Source of the DNA: Aureispira sp. CCB-QB1
GTDB taxonomy: Bacteria > Bacteroidota > Bacteroidia > Chitinophagales > Saprospiraceae
Direction of reading: 5' to 3'
DNA: 64,000 bases
NCBI RefSeq assembly: GCF_000724545.1
Contig: NZ_JHBV01000032.1
Location: 62,001-126,000, forward strand
This document shows, one piece after another, positions 1 to 9,508 of the stretch. Position 1 is the first letter of the stretch. Each line of letters starts with the position of its first letter. The notes under the pieces were generated by a model. That model saw nothing but the letters and a program-made list of their open reading frames with translations, was not told where the DNA came from and searched no databases. Made by a program: the position numbers and the translations under genes.

Positions 1-1
1 G

Positions 2-1234
2 TATATTTATATGGGGCACATGAAGTTTGAAAATACGCAGCCTTATGAGCCTTGGTTTTGGGAAAAAAATCGAATTGACTTAGTGTTTGATTATGTAGAT
101 GAAGTAAATACACAAGCAAAAACGCTAAGAATGCGTCAAGGAGAGACCATTAATTACGATAAGTTAATTATAGCTTGTGGTTCTACTCCCAATAAGTTTG
201 GTTGGCCAGGTCAAGACCTAGATGCTGTACAGGGCTTGTATTCCTATCAAGATTTAGAGGGAATGGAAAAATATAGCAAAGACTTGGAGCGAGCAGTTAT
301 TGTTGGTGGTGGCTTAATTGGTTTGGAAATGGCGGAAATGTTTCAGTCTAGAAATATTCCTGTCACTTTTTTGGTTCGAGAGAAAAGCTATTGGGATGCG
401 GTGATGCCCAAAGAAGAATCTTTAATGATTGGTCGCCATATAGTAGAGCATCATATTGATTTGCGTTTGGAAACAGAGTTGAAGGAGATTTTATCGGATG
501 ATCATGGACGAGCAAGAGCCGTTATCACCAATACTGGAGAAAAAATTGAATGCCAGTTTGTTGGCTTAACAGCAGGCGTTAGTCCTAATATTCAGTTTAT
601 CAAAACATCTGAAGCTTGCGATATTGATACACAAAAGGGAATACTTGTCAATGATTATCTGGAAACAACAGCGCCTGATGTGTACGCATTAGGCGATTGT
701 GCACAACTAATGAATCCAATGGAAGGTCGTCGTCCGATTGAAGCAATTTGGTATACAGGACGAATGATGGGAGAAACCGTGGCACATACGATTTGTGGTA
801 AACGAACGGCTTATGTCCCTAGCTTGTGGTTCAATTCTGCAAAGTTTTTGGACATAGAATATCAAGTATATGGTGATGTAAGAGCCAATCCACCAAGCAA
901 CCATGCACAACTCTATTGGGAACATGAAGAAGGACGTAAAAGCATTCGGTTGGTGTTTGATAAAGAAACCAATGCTATATTAGGTTTTAATTTGATGGGA
1001 GTGCGTTATCGTCATGAAGTCTGTGAAAAATGGATTGAGGAAGATACTTCCATAGAGGAGGTTTTGCAAAATTTGGGCTTAGCCAACTTTGATCCTGAGT
1101 TTTATGATGAGTATGAAGCTGCCGTGATCGAACAATACAATAGGAAATTTAATAAAAATTTGAAATTGAAGCAGAAACGAGGCTTAACAGGTGCGCTTCG
1201 ATTTTTAAAAAATAAATTTGCTAGACAAGAATAA
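2..1234 (+). CDS. FAD/NAD(P)-dependent pyridine nucleotide-disulfide oxidoreductase, 5' end outside window
   Basis: Flavin oxidoreductase of the pyridine nucleotide-disulfide family, which passes electrons between NAD(P)H and a partner through FAD. The frame is open to the left edge of the window (codons Y-I-Y precede the first ATG at 11), and the N-terminal FAD-binding GxGxxG fold is missing, so the gene begins upstream. Visible are the ACGS segment, the second Rossmann motif VIVGGGLIGLEMAE (NAD(P) binding, around nt 295-336) and the C-terminal FAD motif VYALGDCAQ (around nt 680-706). The tail is basic (KFNKNLKLKQKRG). It lies 29 bp upstream of a membrane 4Fe-4S protein, and the pair probably forms one transcript and one electron-transfer unit. 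The physiological electron partner is unknown. Family call firm, substrate unassigned. Confidence 0.88.
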   Translation, partial: YIYMGHMKFENTQPYEPWFWEKNRIDLVFDYVDEVNTQAKTLRMRQGETINYDKLIIACGSTPNKFGWPGQDLDAVQGLYSYQDLEGMEKYSKDLERAVIVGGGLIGLEMAEMFQSRNIPVTFLVREKSYWDAVMPKEESLMIGRHIVEHHIDLRLETELKEILSDDHGRARAVITNTGEKIECQFVGLTAGVSPNIQFIKTSEACDIDTQKGILVNDYLETTAPDVYALGDCAQLMNPMEGRRPIEAIWYTGRMMGETVAHTICGKRTAYVPSLWFNSAKFLDIEYQVYGDVRANPPSNHAQLYWEHEEGRKSIRLVFDKETNAILGFNLMGVRYRHEVCEKWIEEDTSIEEVLQNLGLANFDPEFYDEYEAAVIEQYNRKFNKNLKLKQKRGLTGALRFLKNKFARQE

Positions 1235-1263
1235 TCCAATTAAAAACACTATAAAATATCTCT

Positions 1264-3111
1264 ATGAAAAGTTTAAAAATACTTGGATTAGCCATCTTCT
1301 TATTCTCTTTTGGTTTATTTGTGGTGTCAATAACCTTGAGCCAACATGTCCTGAATGATGCTGCTATTGCCTCTCTAAAAAAGTATTACAAAGAGACGTT
1401 GAAGGAGCAAGCGGGAGCGCAATTTGGAAAAGAGTATTCTAATAATTTTACGTTTATTCAAGAGCTCAAACCTTTACTGAAAAAAACACAAGAAGCCTTA
1501 GAAAAAAAAGCTGGTATTGACCCTGCTAATAATGTTTGGAATGCGACAAACTTACCTGAAGGTGTGTCAGAGTGGGATTATCGGATGAGTGATGGTGATG
1601 TTAAAGGGTATCTGGCTAGTATTAGCAAAGATAGTGCAACAGGGCTATTGCCTAATAATGCAGGACTTTTCTTTTTTCTAATTTTTATACTAGGAAGTAT
1701 TGGAGCATTTATGTATATCGTACCAGATGTAAGCAAAATACCAGGTATTAAACATGATGGAATTTTTCATAGTGCCGTCACAAAAGGTATTATTCCTATT
1801 CTACAAATGGTTTTAGTAACTATTACGATTGCCGTGACCTGTTATATTATGTATAGCGAAGGGGCTTTGTTTTATTTAAAATGCACGTTATTATTTACAG
1901 CAGCCGTTTTAGCACTGATTTATTTTAAGGAGAGCAGAGAACGCAAACAGCCTTGGGCACCTGGTTCCTCTTCTATAGGAAATGGTTGGATTGGAATTAT
2001 AATGGGAACCTTTTTAATTCTATTTTATATAGTCCTTTATTTCTATCCTCATTACATAACCAATTGGGTGTTGTTAGTAGATCCAATCAAACGAGCCCTT
2101 TCGGGAGGAAAACCCGCAGATCGTTGGTTCTTGTATGGCTTTTTGTATTGTTTGGTAATGATTGTCATGGGTGTCCGTATGATTATAAAATATAGACACA
2201 ACCGTTATCAACTATTTCGTACAGGCTCGGTTTTATTTTTTCAACTAGCATTTGCTTTTCTTATTCCTGAATTATTAGGAAGGTTTAACAACCCTGCCGT
2301 TGATTTAAAAAATGCATGGCCTTTAGATTATAGTTTTTATTATGATTACCGACTAGATGCTATGTTGGTTCAAAATGATAATTATTTCTTAGGAATGCAC
2401 GTTGGTACGGCAATGTTTGTTTGGGGAATACTATTGACTTTGGTTATTGTCCCTTTCTTTACCTATTACTATGGAAAACGTTGGTACTGCTCTTGGGTCT
2501 GTGGTTGTGGCGGTTTGGCAGAAACACTAGGAGATCCATTTAGACAACAGTCAGACAAAACACTTCGAGCGTGGAGAATAGAGCGTTATGTGATACATAC
2601 TGTTATGGTCTTTGTCTTTGTGTTAACAATCGTTGTGTTGTACCATTATATCAGTGGTAATAGCAAGTTAGATCTTTGGTTGGTTGAATTTGATGCTTAC
2701 CAGATTAGAACATGGTATGGTTTCTTGATCGGGTCTATCTTTGCGGGCGTTGTTGGAACAGGTTTTTACCCATTGATGGGAAATCGAATGTGGTGCCGTT
2801 ATGGTTGTCCTTTGGCAGGTATCATGGGAATTGTACAGCGATTTAAATCTCGATTTAGAATCACAACAAATGGAGGGCAATGTATTTCTTGTGGAAATTG
2901 TTCTACTTACTGTGAAATGGGAATTGATGTACGCCATTATGCACAACGAGGACAAGATATAGTCCGTGCTTCTTGTGTAGGTTGTGGTGTATGTTCTGCT
3001 GTTTGCCCTCGTGGTGTGTTGCGTTTAGAAAATAGTAGCGAGGATACAGGGGATCGTGCCTTGGACGTACGAAATGTGCATGTAAAAATGGAAGATGTAA
3101 CTTATTTGTAA
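1264..3111 (+). CDS. Polytopic membrane 4Fe-4S ferredoxin-type protein (NosR/NapH/CcoG-like)
   Basis: Membrane iron-sulfur protein likely to carry electrons across or along the inner membrane. The first 25 residues form a membrane anchor, followed by a soluble region to about residue 135, then several hydrophobic helices. Two cysteine motifs sit at membrane boundaries, C409-SWVC413-GC and C511-RYGC515-P, typical of the NapH/NosR/CcoG group. A C-terminal ferredoxin domain has two complete 4Fe-4S sets: C540/C543/C546/C550 and C571/C574/C577/C581-P. At 615 residues it is longer than CcoG, mainly through extra N-terminal membrane and soluble sequence. It follows the FAD oxidoreductase by 29 bp and is followed by a strong terminator, so the two genes look like a complete unit. 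The role as electron conduit for the flavoprotein is inferred from context; no denitrification gene is visible. Confidence 0.85.
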   Translation: MKSLKILGLAIFLFSFGLFVVSITLSQHVLNDAAIASLKKYYKETLKEQAGAQFGKEYSNNFTFIQELKPLLKKTQEALEKKAGIDPANNVWNATNLPEGVSEWDYRMSDGDVKGYLASISKDSATGLLPNNAGLFFFLIFILGSIGAFMYIVPDVSKIPGIKHDGIFHSAVTKGIIPILQMVLVTITIAVTCYIMYSEGALFYLKCTLLFTAAVLALIYFKESRERKQPWAPGSSSIGNGWIGIIMGTFLILFYIVLYFYPHYITNWVLLVDPIKRALSGGKPADRWFLYGFLYCLVMIVMGVRMIIKYRHNRYQLFRTGSVLFFQLAFAFLIPELLGRFNNPAVDLKNAWPLDYSFYYDYRLDAMLVQNDNYFLGMHVGTAMFVWGILLTLVIVPFFTYYYGKRWYCSWVCGCGGLAETLGDPFRQQSDKTLRAWRIERYVIHTVMVFVFVLTIVVLYHYISGNSKLDLWLVEFDAYQIRTWYGFLIGSIFAGVVGTGFYPLMGNRMWCRYGCPLAGIMGIVQRFKSRFRITTNGGQCISCGNCSTYCEMGIDVRHYAQRGQDIVRASCVGCGVCSAVCPRGVLRLENSSEDTGDRALDVRNVHVKMEDVTYL

Positions 3112-3139
3112 TTGCATACAATCAACGAGTAAAGATAAA

Positions 3140-3179
3140 AGGCTGTCTAGGTGAAAATCCTAGGCAGCCTCCTTTTTTA
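3140..3179 (+). terminator. Rho-independent terminator of the FAD/Fe-S operon
   Basis: A 12-bp stem, AGGCTGTCTAGG (3140-3151) against CCTAGGCAGCCT (3159-3170) with one G-T pair, has a 7-nt loop and is followed by a T-rich run at 3173-3179. It lies 28 bp after the stop codon. Confidence 0.9.
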
Positions 3180-3276
3180 TCTATAAAAGATGATCTTTTC
3201 TAGTAATATTTTAAAAATTAAAATCCTCTAACCAATTTAGAAAACCAGCATAAGAGAAGAACACTAGAAGAAAGCT

Positions 3277-5256
3277 TTAATAAGCTAATAATTCTTCAAG
3301 AGCTGTTAACAAGCGTTCTTGTGGCAAGAACTGACGCTCTAGGTCTTTGGCAAAAGGAAATGGCGTATCCATACTAGCCACCCGTTTGATAGGAGCATCC
3401 AAATGTTCAAATAAGTTTTCAGCAATATAGGCTGATAATTCTCCTCCAATGCCCCCAATCATCGTGTCTTCGTGTAGTAAAAGTACTCGATTGGTTTTTT
3501 CGACAGAGGCAGCAATTGTTTCGTAATCCAAAGGCAACAAGGTGCGCAAATCAATTACTTCTACATCTGCACCTAAACTATCCACAGCAGCCTTTGCCCA
3601 ATGAACGGCATTACCATAAGTGATAATAGTTGCTTCGGAACCTTCCCTTGCAATGGCAGCTTTTCCTATTTCTACTGTATAATAATCGTCTGGAATCTCA
3701 GCAGACATAGAACGATATAAAGCCTTGTGTTCAAAGTACAGCACGGGATTAGGATCTTCGAAAGCAGCCAAAAGCAATCCTTTGGCATCCTCAGGATTGG
3801 ATGGATAAACAATCTTTAGACCAGGAACATGGAAAAACCAAGCTTCGTTACTTTGAGAGTGAAAAGGTCCCGCTCCAACGCCTCCACCTGTTGGCATACG
3901 CAATACTAAATCTACGTTTTGTCCCCAGCGATAGTGCAATTTAGCAGCATTGTTCACAATTTGGTTGAAACCACAAGTTACAAAATCTGCAAATTGCATT
4001 TCGACCATGGCTTTATAGCCCTTGAGACTTAGTCCCAAAGCTACCCCAACAATCGCACTTTCACACAATGGCGTATTGCGTACTCTGTCTTTGCCAAACT
4101 GTTCCGTAAAACCATCCGTAATTTTGAATACACCTCCATAATCTGCAATATCTTGCCCCATCAAAACCAAGTTATCATATTTCTCCATTGCTTGACGAAG
4201 ACCATCTGATATCGAATCCACAAAACGACGCGTACTAACATTGTTAGAAGCTGGAGCGGTAGATACAGAAGTATGAGGAGCAAATAAGTCCTCCATTTCT
4301 GTTTCAAAGCTAGCTTCTATATCAGGTGTGGCATAAGCAATTTCTAAACCGGCTTCAATTTCTTTTTTGTAAGCTTTTCGCAAATCTTGAATAGCCTCTT
4401 CTGTTAGAATACCTTCTTTTATCAGATACTGTTCATAGTTGCGAATAGGATCTTTTTGCGCCCAGTGATCCATTAAATCTTGGGGTACGTATTTTGTTCC
4501 AGAAGCTTCCTCATGTCCTCTCATACGGAATGTTTTACATTCCAACAAAACAGGACGAGGGTTCTTGCGCATAGATTTAGTTAGTTTATCAACTGTGTTG
4601 TAAACTTCCAAAATGTTATTCCCATCAATTTTATGCCCTTCCATGCCATATCCTTTGGCTCTATCCACCAAATCTTCACAAGCATATTGTTCTGAAGTAG
4701 GTGTCGACAGACCGTATCCATTGTTTTCAATCACAAAGATAACAGGCAGGTTCCAAACTGCCGCCACATTCAACGCTTCGTGAAAATCACCTTCGCTTGT
4801 TCCTCCTTCTCCTGTAAAAGCAACAGCTACTTGACCTTCGTTGGCTAAGTTACTTGCTAAACCAACCCCTCCTGCAAAAGAAAGTTGAGGACCAAGGTGA
4901 GAAATCATACCTACGATATTAAACTCTGGAGCACCAAAGTGAAAGGAGCGATCTCTACCTTTTGTAAATCCAGGTAATTTTCCTTGCCATTGACAAAACA
5001 AACGCTCTAAAGGAACTTCTCTGGTTGTAAATACCCCTAAGTTACGATGCATCGTAAATACATATTCTTCTGGTTGCAAAGCGGCTGTAACTCCTACAGC
5101 AATTGCTTCTTGACCAATTCCTGCAAACCATTTGCTAATGCGACCTTGACGTAATAAAACCAACATTTTTTCCTCTATCATACGAGGTTTGAGCAAGGCA
5201 CGATAAAGCTCTAATAATTTTTTTTGGCTCAATCGTTTTTTGTTGTAGCTGATCAT
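3277..5256 (-). CDS. Fused alpha/beta E1 component of a 2-oxoacid (branched-chain or pyruvate type) dehydrogenase
   Basis: Thiamine-diphosphate-dependent E1 that decarboxylates a 2-oxoacid and hands the acyl group to a lipoyl E2. Residues 1 to about 325 are the alpha subunit: the TPP motif runs from G149-EG to N178-N179, preceded by the HRN segment at 70-72. A roughly 20-residue Ser/Thr/Ala linker (APHTSVSTAPASNN) leads into the beta subunit at about 345-659, with the GQDIADYGGVFKIT and GVGAGPFHSQSNEAWF signatures. In most bacteria these are two genes; the single-chain form is known in Bacteroidota. No E2 or E3 gene lies nearby. A TAnnTTTG box about 95 nt upstream (5352-5359, minus) is a plausible promoter. 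Substrate (branched-chain 2-oxoacid versus pyruvate) cannot be settled from sequence alone. Confidence 0.9.
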   Translation of the reverse strand: MISYNKKRLSQKKLLELYRALLKPRMIEEKMLVLLRQGRISKWFAGIGQEAIAVGVTAALQPEEYVFTMHRNLGVFTTREVPLERLFCQWQGKLPGFTKGRDRSFHFGAPEFNIVGMISHLGPQLSFAGGVGLASNLANEGQVAVAFTGEGGTSEGDFHEALNVAAVWNLPVIFVIENNGYGLSTPTSEQYACEDLVDRAKGYGMEGHKIDGNNILEVYNTVDKLTKSMRKNPRPVLLECKTFRMRGHEEASGTKYVPQDLMDHWAQKDPIRNYEQYLIKEGILTEEAIQDLRKAYKKEIEAGLEIAYATPDIEASFETEMEDLFAPHTSVSTAPASNNVSTRRFVDSISDGLRQAMEKYDNLVLMGQDIADYGGVFKITDGFTEQFGKDRVRNTPLCESAIVGVALGLSLKGYKAMVEMQFADFVTCGFNQIVNNAAKLHYRWGQNVDLVLRMPTGGGVGAGPFHSQSNEAWFFHVPGLKIVYPSNPEDAKGLLLAAFEDPNPVLYFEHKALYRSMSAEIPDDYYTVEIGKAAIAREGSEATIITYGNAVHWAKAAVDSLGADVEVIDLRTLLPLDYETIAASVEKTNRVLLLHEDTMIGGIGGELSAYIAENLFEHLDAPIKRVASMDTPFPFAKDLERQFLPQERLLTALEELLAY

Positions 5257-5351
5257 TTTATTTGTAATTTTGGAACCTTAGGTTCTATAAAATTAATGAA
5301 GAATATACGACTACAATTATCGATATATTCAAAACTATAATAAATACATAG

Positions 5352-5359
5352 CAAAGGTA
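5352..5359 (-). promoter_or_regulatory. Candidate -7 box of the E1 alpha/beta gene
   Basis: Read on the minus strand the sequence is TACCTTTG, an exact match to the Bacteroidota consensus TAnnTTTG, about 95 nt before the start codon. No clear -33 TTG is seen at the usual spacing, so this is a candidate only. Confidence 0.45.
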
Positions 5360-5400
5360 GGAAACCTATATTCGTAGAAAAATAAAATCCCAAAAATTTT

Positions 5401-5436
5401 CAAAAAGAAAAGCAGCCTAAAAATTCTTAGACTGCT
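5401..5436 (-). terminator. Weak terminator-like hairpin after the alkB-like gene
   Basis: AGCAGCCTAA (5411-5420) pairs with TTAGACTGCT (5427-5436) except for one internal mismatch. On the minus strand it is followed by a T-rich run. It would stop leftward transcripts just before the E1 promoter, though it is 240 bp past the alkB-like stop. Confidence 0.35.
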
Positions 5437-5591
5437 TAAAATGTACAATATCCAATATTTAAAAGGAGGACTTAAATGAATAAGCGGTTCAATTAGGGTA
5501 TCTATCTAGGACTGATATACCTACCTTTCAATTTGGGGTAAATTGACTTATACAATGCATTCAAATTTAGAGTAGAATCATTGTTTTTTTA

Positions 5592-5634
5592 CAGGTAATA
5601 ATACCTAAGTTTGATAATGGGGTATTATTACCTG
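5592..5634. repeat. Perfect 14-bp inverted repeat downstream of the alkB-like gene
   Basis: CAGGTAATAATACC (5592-5605) and its exact reverse complement (5621-5634) flank a 15-nt spacer. Neither strand has a T run right after the stem, so it is not a standard terminator. It may be an RNA structure or a protein-binding site. Confidence 0.6.
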
Positions 5635-5675
5635 ATAGATGGTAGATGAATGACTATCAGTCAGATTATTAACTT

Positions 5676-6194
5676 TTAGACTATAATTTGTCTAAAAGTT
5701 AAGCTCATGCGTGAGGAGATTGTTTGAGATTTTGGAATAGAGTGTTGCCAATTTTTTTGAACGGTTTGGTCCATATAAAACAAAGAACCACTCAATAATT
5801 CGATATCTCTTTTTTGATCTTTATTTAAAATATTTCTAAAACGCAATATTCGAGTTGCTCCCAAACTGATAATAACGATTCCTGTATTAGGAGCAAGAAT
5901 ATCAATCCGATCAGAGTGATAGCCCATTTTTGACTGCCCGTTTTCGTATAAATTAATCAGACAGTTGTTAGGAAAAAATTGAAGTGGTATAGAAATTTTT
6001 TGACATAGGATGCTTATACAAGGCAGCATTTCCTGAAAAGGATACGCCATTGGAGCATAGTTATACGCAAGACCAAAACTAGCTGTCTTTCTACTTTTTA
6101 TGGACTCATTCCAAGGTGTATTTTTTAGAATTGTTTGGAATAGGACATTAGGTTTTTTTACAAAATTTGGAATCAAAGAAGTACCGTTTAGCAT
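5676..6194 (-). CDS. AlkB-like 2-oxoglutarate/Fe(II) dioxygenase (alkylated DNA or RNA repair)
   Basis: Small dioxygenase of the AlkB family, which oxidatively removes alkyl lesions such as 1-methyladenine and 3-methylcytosine from nucleic acid, using Fe(II), O2 and 2-oxoglutarate. The iron ligands are visible as H93-x-D95 (in GYHSDRID) and H151, and the 2-oxoglutarate-binding arginines as R162 and R168 in RMSLTFR. Also visible are the asparagine/tyrosine segment NLYENGQSKMGYHSD and SLGATRILRFRN, typical of the ALKBH2/3-like group. Its 172 residues are near the short end for the family but all catalytic elements are present. It stands alone, between an FGGY kinase and the E1 gene on the same strand. 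The exact lesion or nucleic-acid substrate is not predictable. Confidence 0.87.
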   Translation of the reverse strand: MLNGTSLIPNFVKKPNVLFQTILKNTPWNESIKSRKTASFGLAYNYAPMAYPFQEMLPCISILCQKISIPLQFFPNNCLINLYENGQSKMGYHSDRIDILAPNTGIVIISLGATRILRFRNILNKDQKRDIELLSGSLFYMDQTVQKNWQHSIPKSQTISSRMSLTFRQIIV

Positions 6195-6340
6195 GAGTTA
6201 GAGTTTTGAATTATTAAAATAGCTAGTGATAATAACCTAAAAAGTTATTTAATCGTTCTTATATCCAACACTAGAATGTAGTTATTAGAAAAATTATAAG
6301 CTAATACAAGCAAATAGTGAATGACTATTTATGGCAACGG

Positions 6341-7927
6341 CTACAGATTTAATTGATAATAAATCGATTTGTTTTTTTTATAAAGCCGAACAAAGGTTTT
6401 AAATAATCGATTATAAATTAGTTGGTTTTGAGGGATAGGATAAAAGGTGTTCTGATAACGCATTGTTGTTGCTAAATCTTGAAAAGTAGCCAACCCTAAG
6501 CCATCTAAAGCAATCATAGCAGCCCCTTTGGCATTAGCTAAACTAGGGTCTTGTGCTTGTAAAATTGGATAGCCCAAAACATCTGCAAAAATCTGACACC
6601 AAACCGCAGAGTTAGCTCCCCCGCCTGTCATTGTAATAGCTTCCTTTTTTTGGCGAGAAAATTTAGCGACATATTGCCAAAGCCAACGAGCATTTAGAGC
6701 AATGCCTTCATAAACCGCTCGAATCATTTCAGCTCTGGTTGTGGTTAGAGATAAGTTGTGAAAGCCTCCTCTAATATAAGGATCCTCAACAGGGCAACGC
6801 TCCCCATACAACCAAGGGGTAAATATTAAGTGATTGCTACCAGGGCTAGTTTGAACAACCATCTCATCAAAATAAGCATAGATCTTTCGATCTTGTTCTT
6901 CTATAGATAAACCAACGTATTCTTTATCAAGCTGAAATAAATCTTTTAAAAAAGACAGGCAAATGGCAGAAGTCTGTTGTTCACAAGCAATAAAATACTT
7001 ATTAGGGATACTAGCAGGAAAAGTGGCAATGTTATGTAAAATATCTACTTTTTTGTAAGGAACGTGCATGCTCAAAAAGGTAGAGGTACCAATGCAAAGA
7101 TTGGGTTGATAGTCTTCTACAGCCCCTGCACCAATAAGTATAGATTGCAAATCTGGAGAACTGCCAACGACTTGTACATTGGGCGAGAGTCCTAATTCTA
7201 TTGCTAAATTTGGTGTAATGCAACCAATTACATCTGTTGCTGCAATCATATCAGGCAATTTTTCGGGGGCAATACCTGCCATTTTCAATAATTTAGGGTG
7301 GTATTGAATGTTGCCAATATCTCGACAATCGGTTACCCAATGGAGTGTCATGGTATCAAAGGTAGAGACCATTTTATTTGTCCACTTGTAATTCAAATAG
7401 TCTTTGGGTTCTAAAAATTTATAGGTTTTTTGATAAATATCATGCCGATGTTCTTTGATGTATAAAATGTGAGCAAAAGAATCTTTTCCTGAAGGGGAAG
7501 GAGCTCCTCCTGTCAATTGAATCCATTTCCAAAGCTTCCACGCCCCATATGCTTGAATTCTTGGGAAACCATTTATTGCTTTTCTGGCACAAGCCCCACC
7601 TCTAGAGTCAAGCCAAATCATACCATTCATTAAGTGCTGACCATTTTTATCTAAAGGAACGGTTCCTGCCCATTGACCTGTGCAAGCGATGGCTACAATA
7701 GCTTGCTTGTTTATTGTTACTTTTTGAAGCAGTCGTTTGGTTGCCTTAAGAGAAGCTTGCCACCAATCCTCTGGATTTTGTTCAGCGCCACCACCTTCCA
7801 ATAATTGCAAAGAAACTTTTTCAGAAGTAGCATTAACTAGATTCCCATTAGAAGATAATAAAATTACTTTGACACTAGAGGTGCCTAGGTCTATGGCTAA
7901 AACATATTTTTCTTGTAGCATCATCAT
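6341..7927 (-). CDS. FGGY-family carbohydrate kinase (xylulokinase-like)
   Basis: ATP-dependent sugar kinase of the FGGY family, cytoplasmic. The N-terminal ATPase phosphate loop is VLAIDLGTSSVKVILL (about residues 9-24). The C-terminal domain carries the FGGY-type signature region (TGGGANSAVWCQIFADVLG) and the NAKGAAMIA adenosine-binding segment. Its 528 residues are somewhat longer than typical xylulokinase (about 480-510). Three consecutive ATG codons open the frame, so the true start may be any of 7927, 7924 or 7921. No xylose isomerase or sugar transporter is adjacent, so xylulose is only one candidate; other pentuloses or polyols are possible. It is divergently oriented to the MFS gene across 258 bp. 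Confidence 0.82.
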   Translation of the reverse strand: MMMLQEKYVLAIDLGTSSVKVILLSSNGNLVNATSEKVSLQLLEGGGAEQNPEDWWQASLKATKRLLQKVTINKQAIVAIACTGQWAGTVPLDKNGQHLMNGMIWLDSRGGACARKAINGFPRIQAYGAWKLWKWIQLTGGAPSPSGKDSFAHILYIKEHRHDIYQKTYKFLEPKDYLNYKWTNKMVSTFDTMTLHWVTDCRDIGNIQYHPKLLKMAGIAPEKLPDMIAATDVIGCITPNLAIELGLSPNVQVVGSSPDLQSILIGAGAVEDYQPNLCIGTSTFLSMHVPYKKVDILHNIATFPASIPNKYFIACEQQTSAICLSFLKDLFQLDKEYVGLSIEEQDRKIYAYFDEMVVQTSPGSNHLIFTPWLYGERCPVEDPYIRGGFHNLSLTTTRAEMIRAVYEGIALNARWLWQYVAKFSRQKKEAITMTGGGANSAVWCQIFADVLGYPILQAQDPSLANAKGAAMIALDGLGLATFQDLATTMRYQNTFYPIPQNQLIYNRLFKTFVRLYKKNKSIYYQLNL

Positions 7928-8185
7928 TTGTTTTATAAAGTACCCAATGGAGTTATAAGTACACTCATAATGAGACTTATTAGAGCTTAAGTAATGTAAA
8001 AAAAGTTAAAATTTATTTATTTTTAACTAAATGTTCAATTAATTTTTGTGAATTGTGCTTTTTTTAGCAAAAAAAATATAGTTTTATGATGTTGATGGAT
8101 GAATTGGTGTATTAAAATAGCTCTAATCAGGTTGGATTTAATTTGAATTAAAATTATATAAAAGCTATTTATTTAAATCAAAGAT

Positions 8186-9382
8186 ATGAATTTGACAACA
8201 ACGACATCTTCTTTTTTTAGGAACCGTAACATCATACTTTTTTTGTTAGCCAGTATACAGTTTATTTATACCCTTGATTTGATGATTATGATGCCATTAG
8301 GTTCTTTTCTAATCACTTCATGGAACATAACTACGAATCAGTTTGGTTTACTAATTTCTTCTTTTGCAATCGCAGGCGGTTGCTCCTCCTTTATGGCCGT
8401 TTTTTTTATAGAACGTTATGATCGACTAAAAGCCTTATTTTTAATATTTGCTTGTTTTACAGTAGGTTTGTGGTTGACAAGTTTTGCTCCTAACTATGAG
8501 GTTCTCTTATTTTCAAGAGTATTTACTGGGATTTTTGGAGGTTTATTGGGACCTCTCATTTTAGCAGAAATTAGTTTGCAATTTGAATACTCCAAACGTT
8601 CTAAGCCCATCTCAATAACCACGATCGCCTTGGCATTAGCTTCTATTATAGGGGTACCCATAAGCTTGTATTTAGCGCAATTAGACACTTGGCGATTGCC
8701 ATTTATTTTGTTAAGTACAATGAGCACATTGGTCGGAGCAATGCTATACTTTATCGACTCTAATAAAAAGCAGGAAATAGACCGAAAGAAAAAAATTAGT
8801 TTAACCTCCTTTCTTACAGAATGGAAACCTTTATCAGGTTTATTGGTAACCATTAGCGTTTCATTGAGCCAATACACTATTTTTATATATTTAGCACCCT
8901 ATTTTGTTCATAATCTAGGTATTACAGAAGAAGAACTTTCTTTGATTTATTTAGTAGGAGGAATTTCTGTAATGGTTTTTGCCCCAATAATAGGCTTTCT
9001 TTCCGATCGATATGGCAAACAACGAGTTTTCATTTTATTATCAACGTTCTTAACAGGACCGATCTATTTAGTGAGCCACTGGTCCTTTTCTTTTTTCCAA
9101 CACATTTTAATCTTATCCATCTTTTATTTTGGATTGGATGCAGGAAGAATGATTCCAATCAACACTATTTTATCAGAACTAACGGGAGAAGAAAACCGAA
9201 CGGCTTATCTGAATCTTTGTTCTTCTATAAAAAAAATGGCCATAGGCTCAGCTGCTTTAATAGGCAGTTTGGTCATACACACATTGCCCAATCACCAATT
9301 ACTATACTTTGATCAACTGGGTATTATTGCACTATTGAGTATAACAATATCAATAGTTTTGGTACTAAGAATAAAAATGTAA
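8186..9382 (+). CDS. Major facilitator superfamily transporter (DHA1-like)
   Basis: Twelve-helix secondary transporter of the inner membrane. The hydrophobic helices are evenly spread over 398 residues, with the DHA1-type loop FFIERYDRLKAL after helix 2 and FLSDRYGKQRVFIL after helix 8, the two MFS motif-A positions. The N-terminal FIYTLDLMIMMPLG helix is typical of the arabinose-efflux/multidrug branch. It is 126 bp upstream of the HMG-CoA reductase operon on the same strand and could export its product, but the gap leaves room for a separate promoter. Substrate unknown. Start at 8186 is the first ATG and places helix 1 correctly. Confidence 0.85.
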   Translation: MNLTTTTSSFFRNRNIILFLLASIQFIYTLDLMIMMPLGSFLITSWNITTNQFGLLISSFAIAGGCSSFMAVFFIERYDRLKALFLIFACFTVGLWLTSFAPNYEVLLFSRVFTGIFGGLLGPLILAEISLQFEYSKRSKPISITTIALALASIIGVPISLYLAQLDTWRLPFILLSTMSTLVGAMLYFIDSNKKQEIDRKKKISLTSFLTEWKPLSGLLVTISVSLSQYTIFIYLAPYFVHNLGITEEELSLIYLVGGISVMVFAPIIGFLSDRYGKQRVFILLSTFLTGPIYLVSHWSFSFFQHILILSIFYFGLDAGRMIPINTILSELTGEENRTAYLNLCSSIKKMAIGSAALIGSLVIHTLPNHQLLYFDQLGIIALLSITISIVLVLRIKM

Positions 9383-9508
9383 TAGATTCCATTTGGTAGT
9401 TTATCTACAACAAACAGTCGGCTAAAATCACATTCAAATTGCTAGATCAATACTACTTGTTGAGCATCTTGTGTGTGATAAGGAAAGGTAGTGTTCTGAA
9501 GTCAAATT

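Larger units (their letters stand above)
5257..5675. other. Intergenic region between alkB-like gene and E1 gene
   Basis: No credible gene. It holds a promoter-like box for the E1 gene, a terminator-like hairpin at 5401-5436 and a separate perfect inverted repeat at 5592-5634, all listed individually. Confidence 0.6.
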
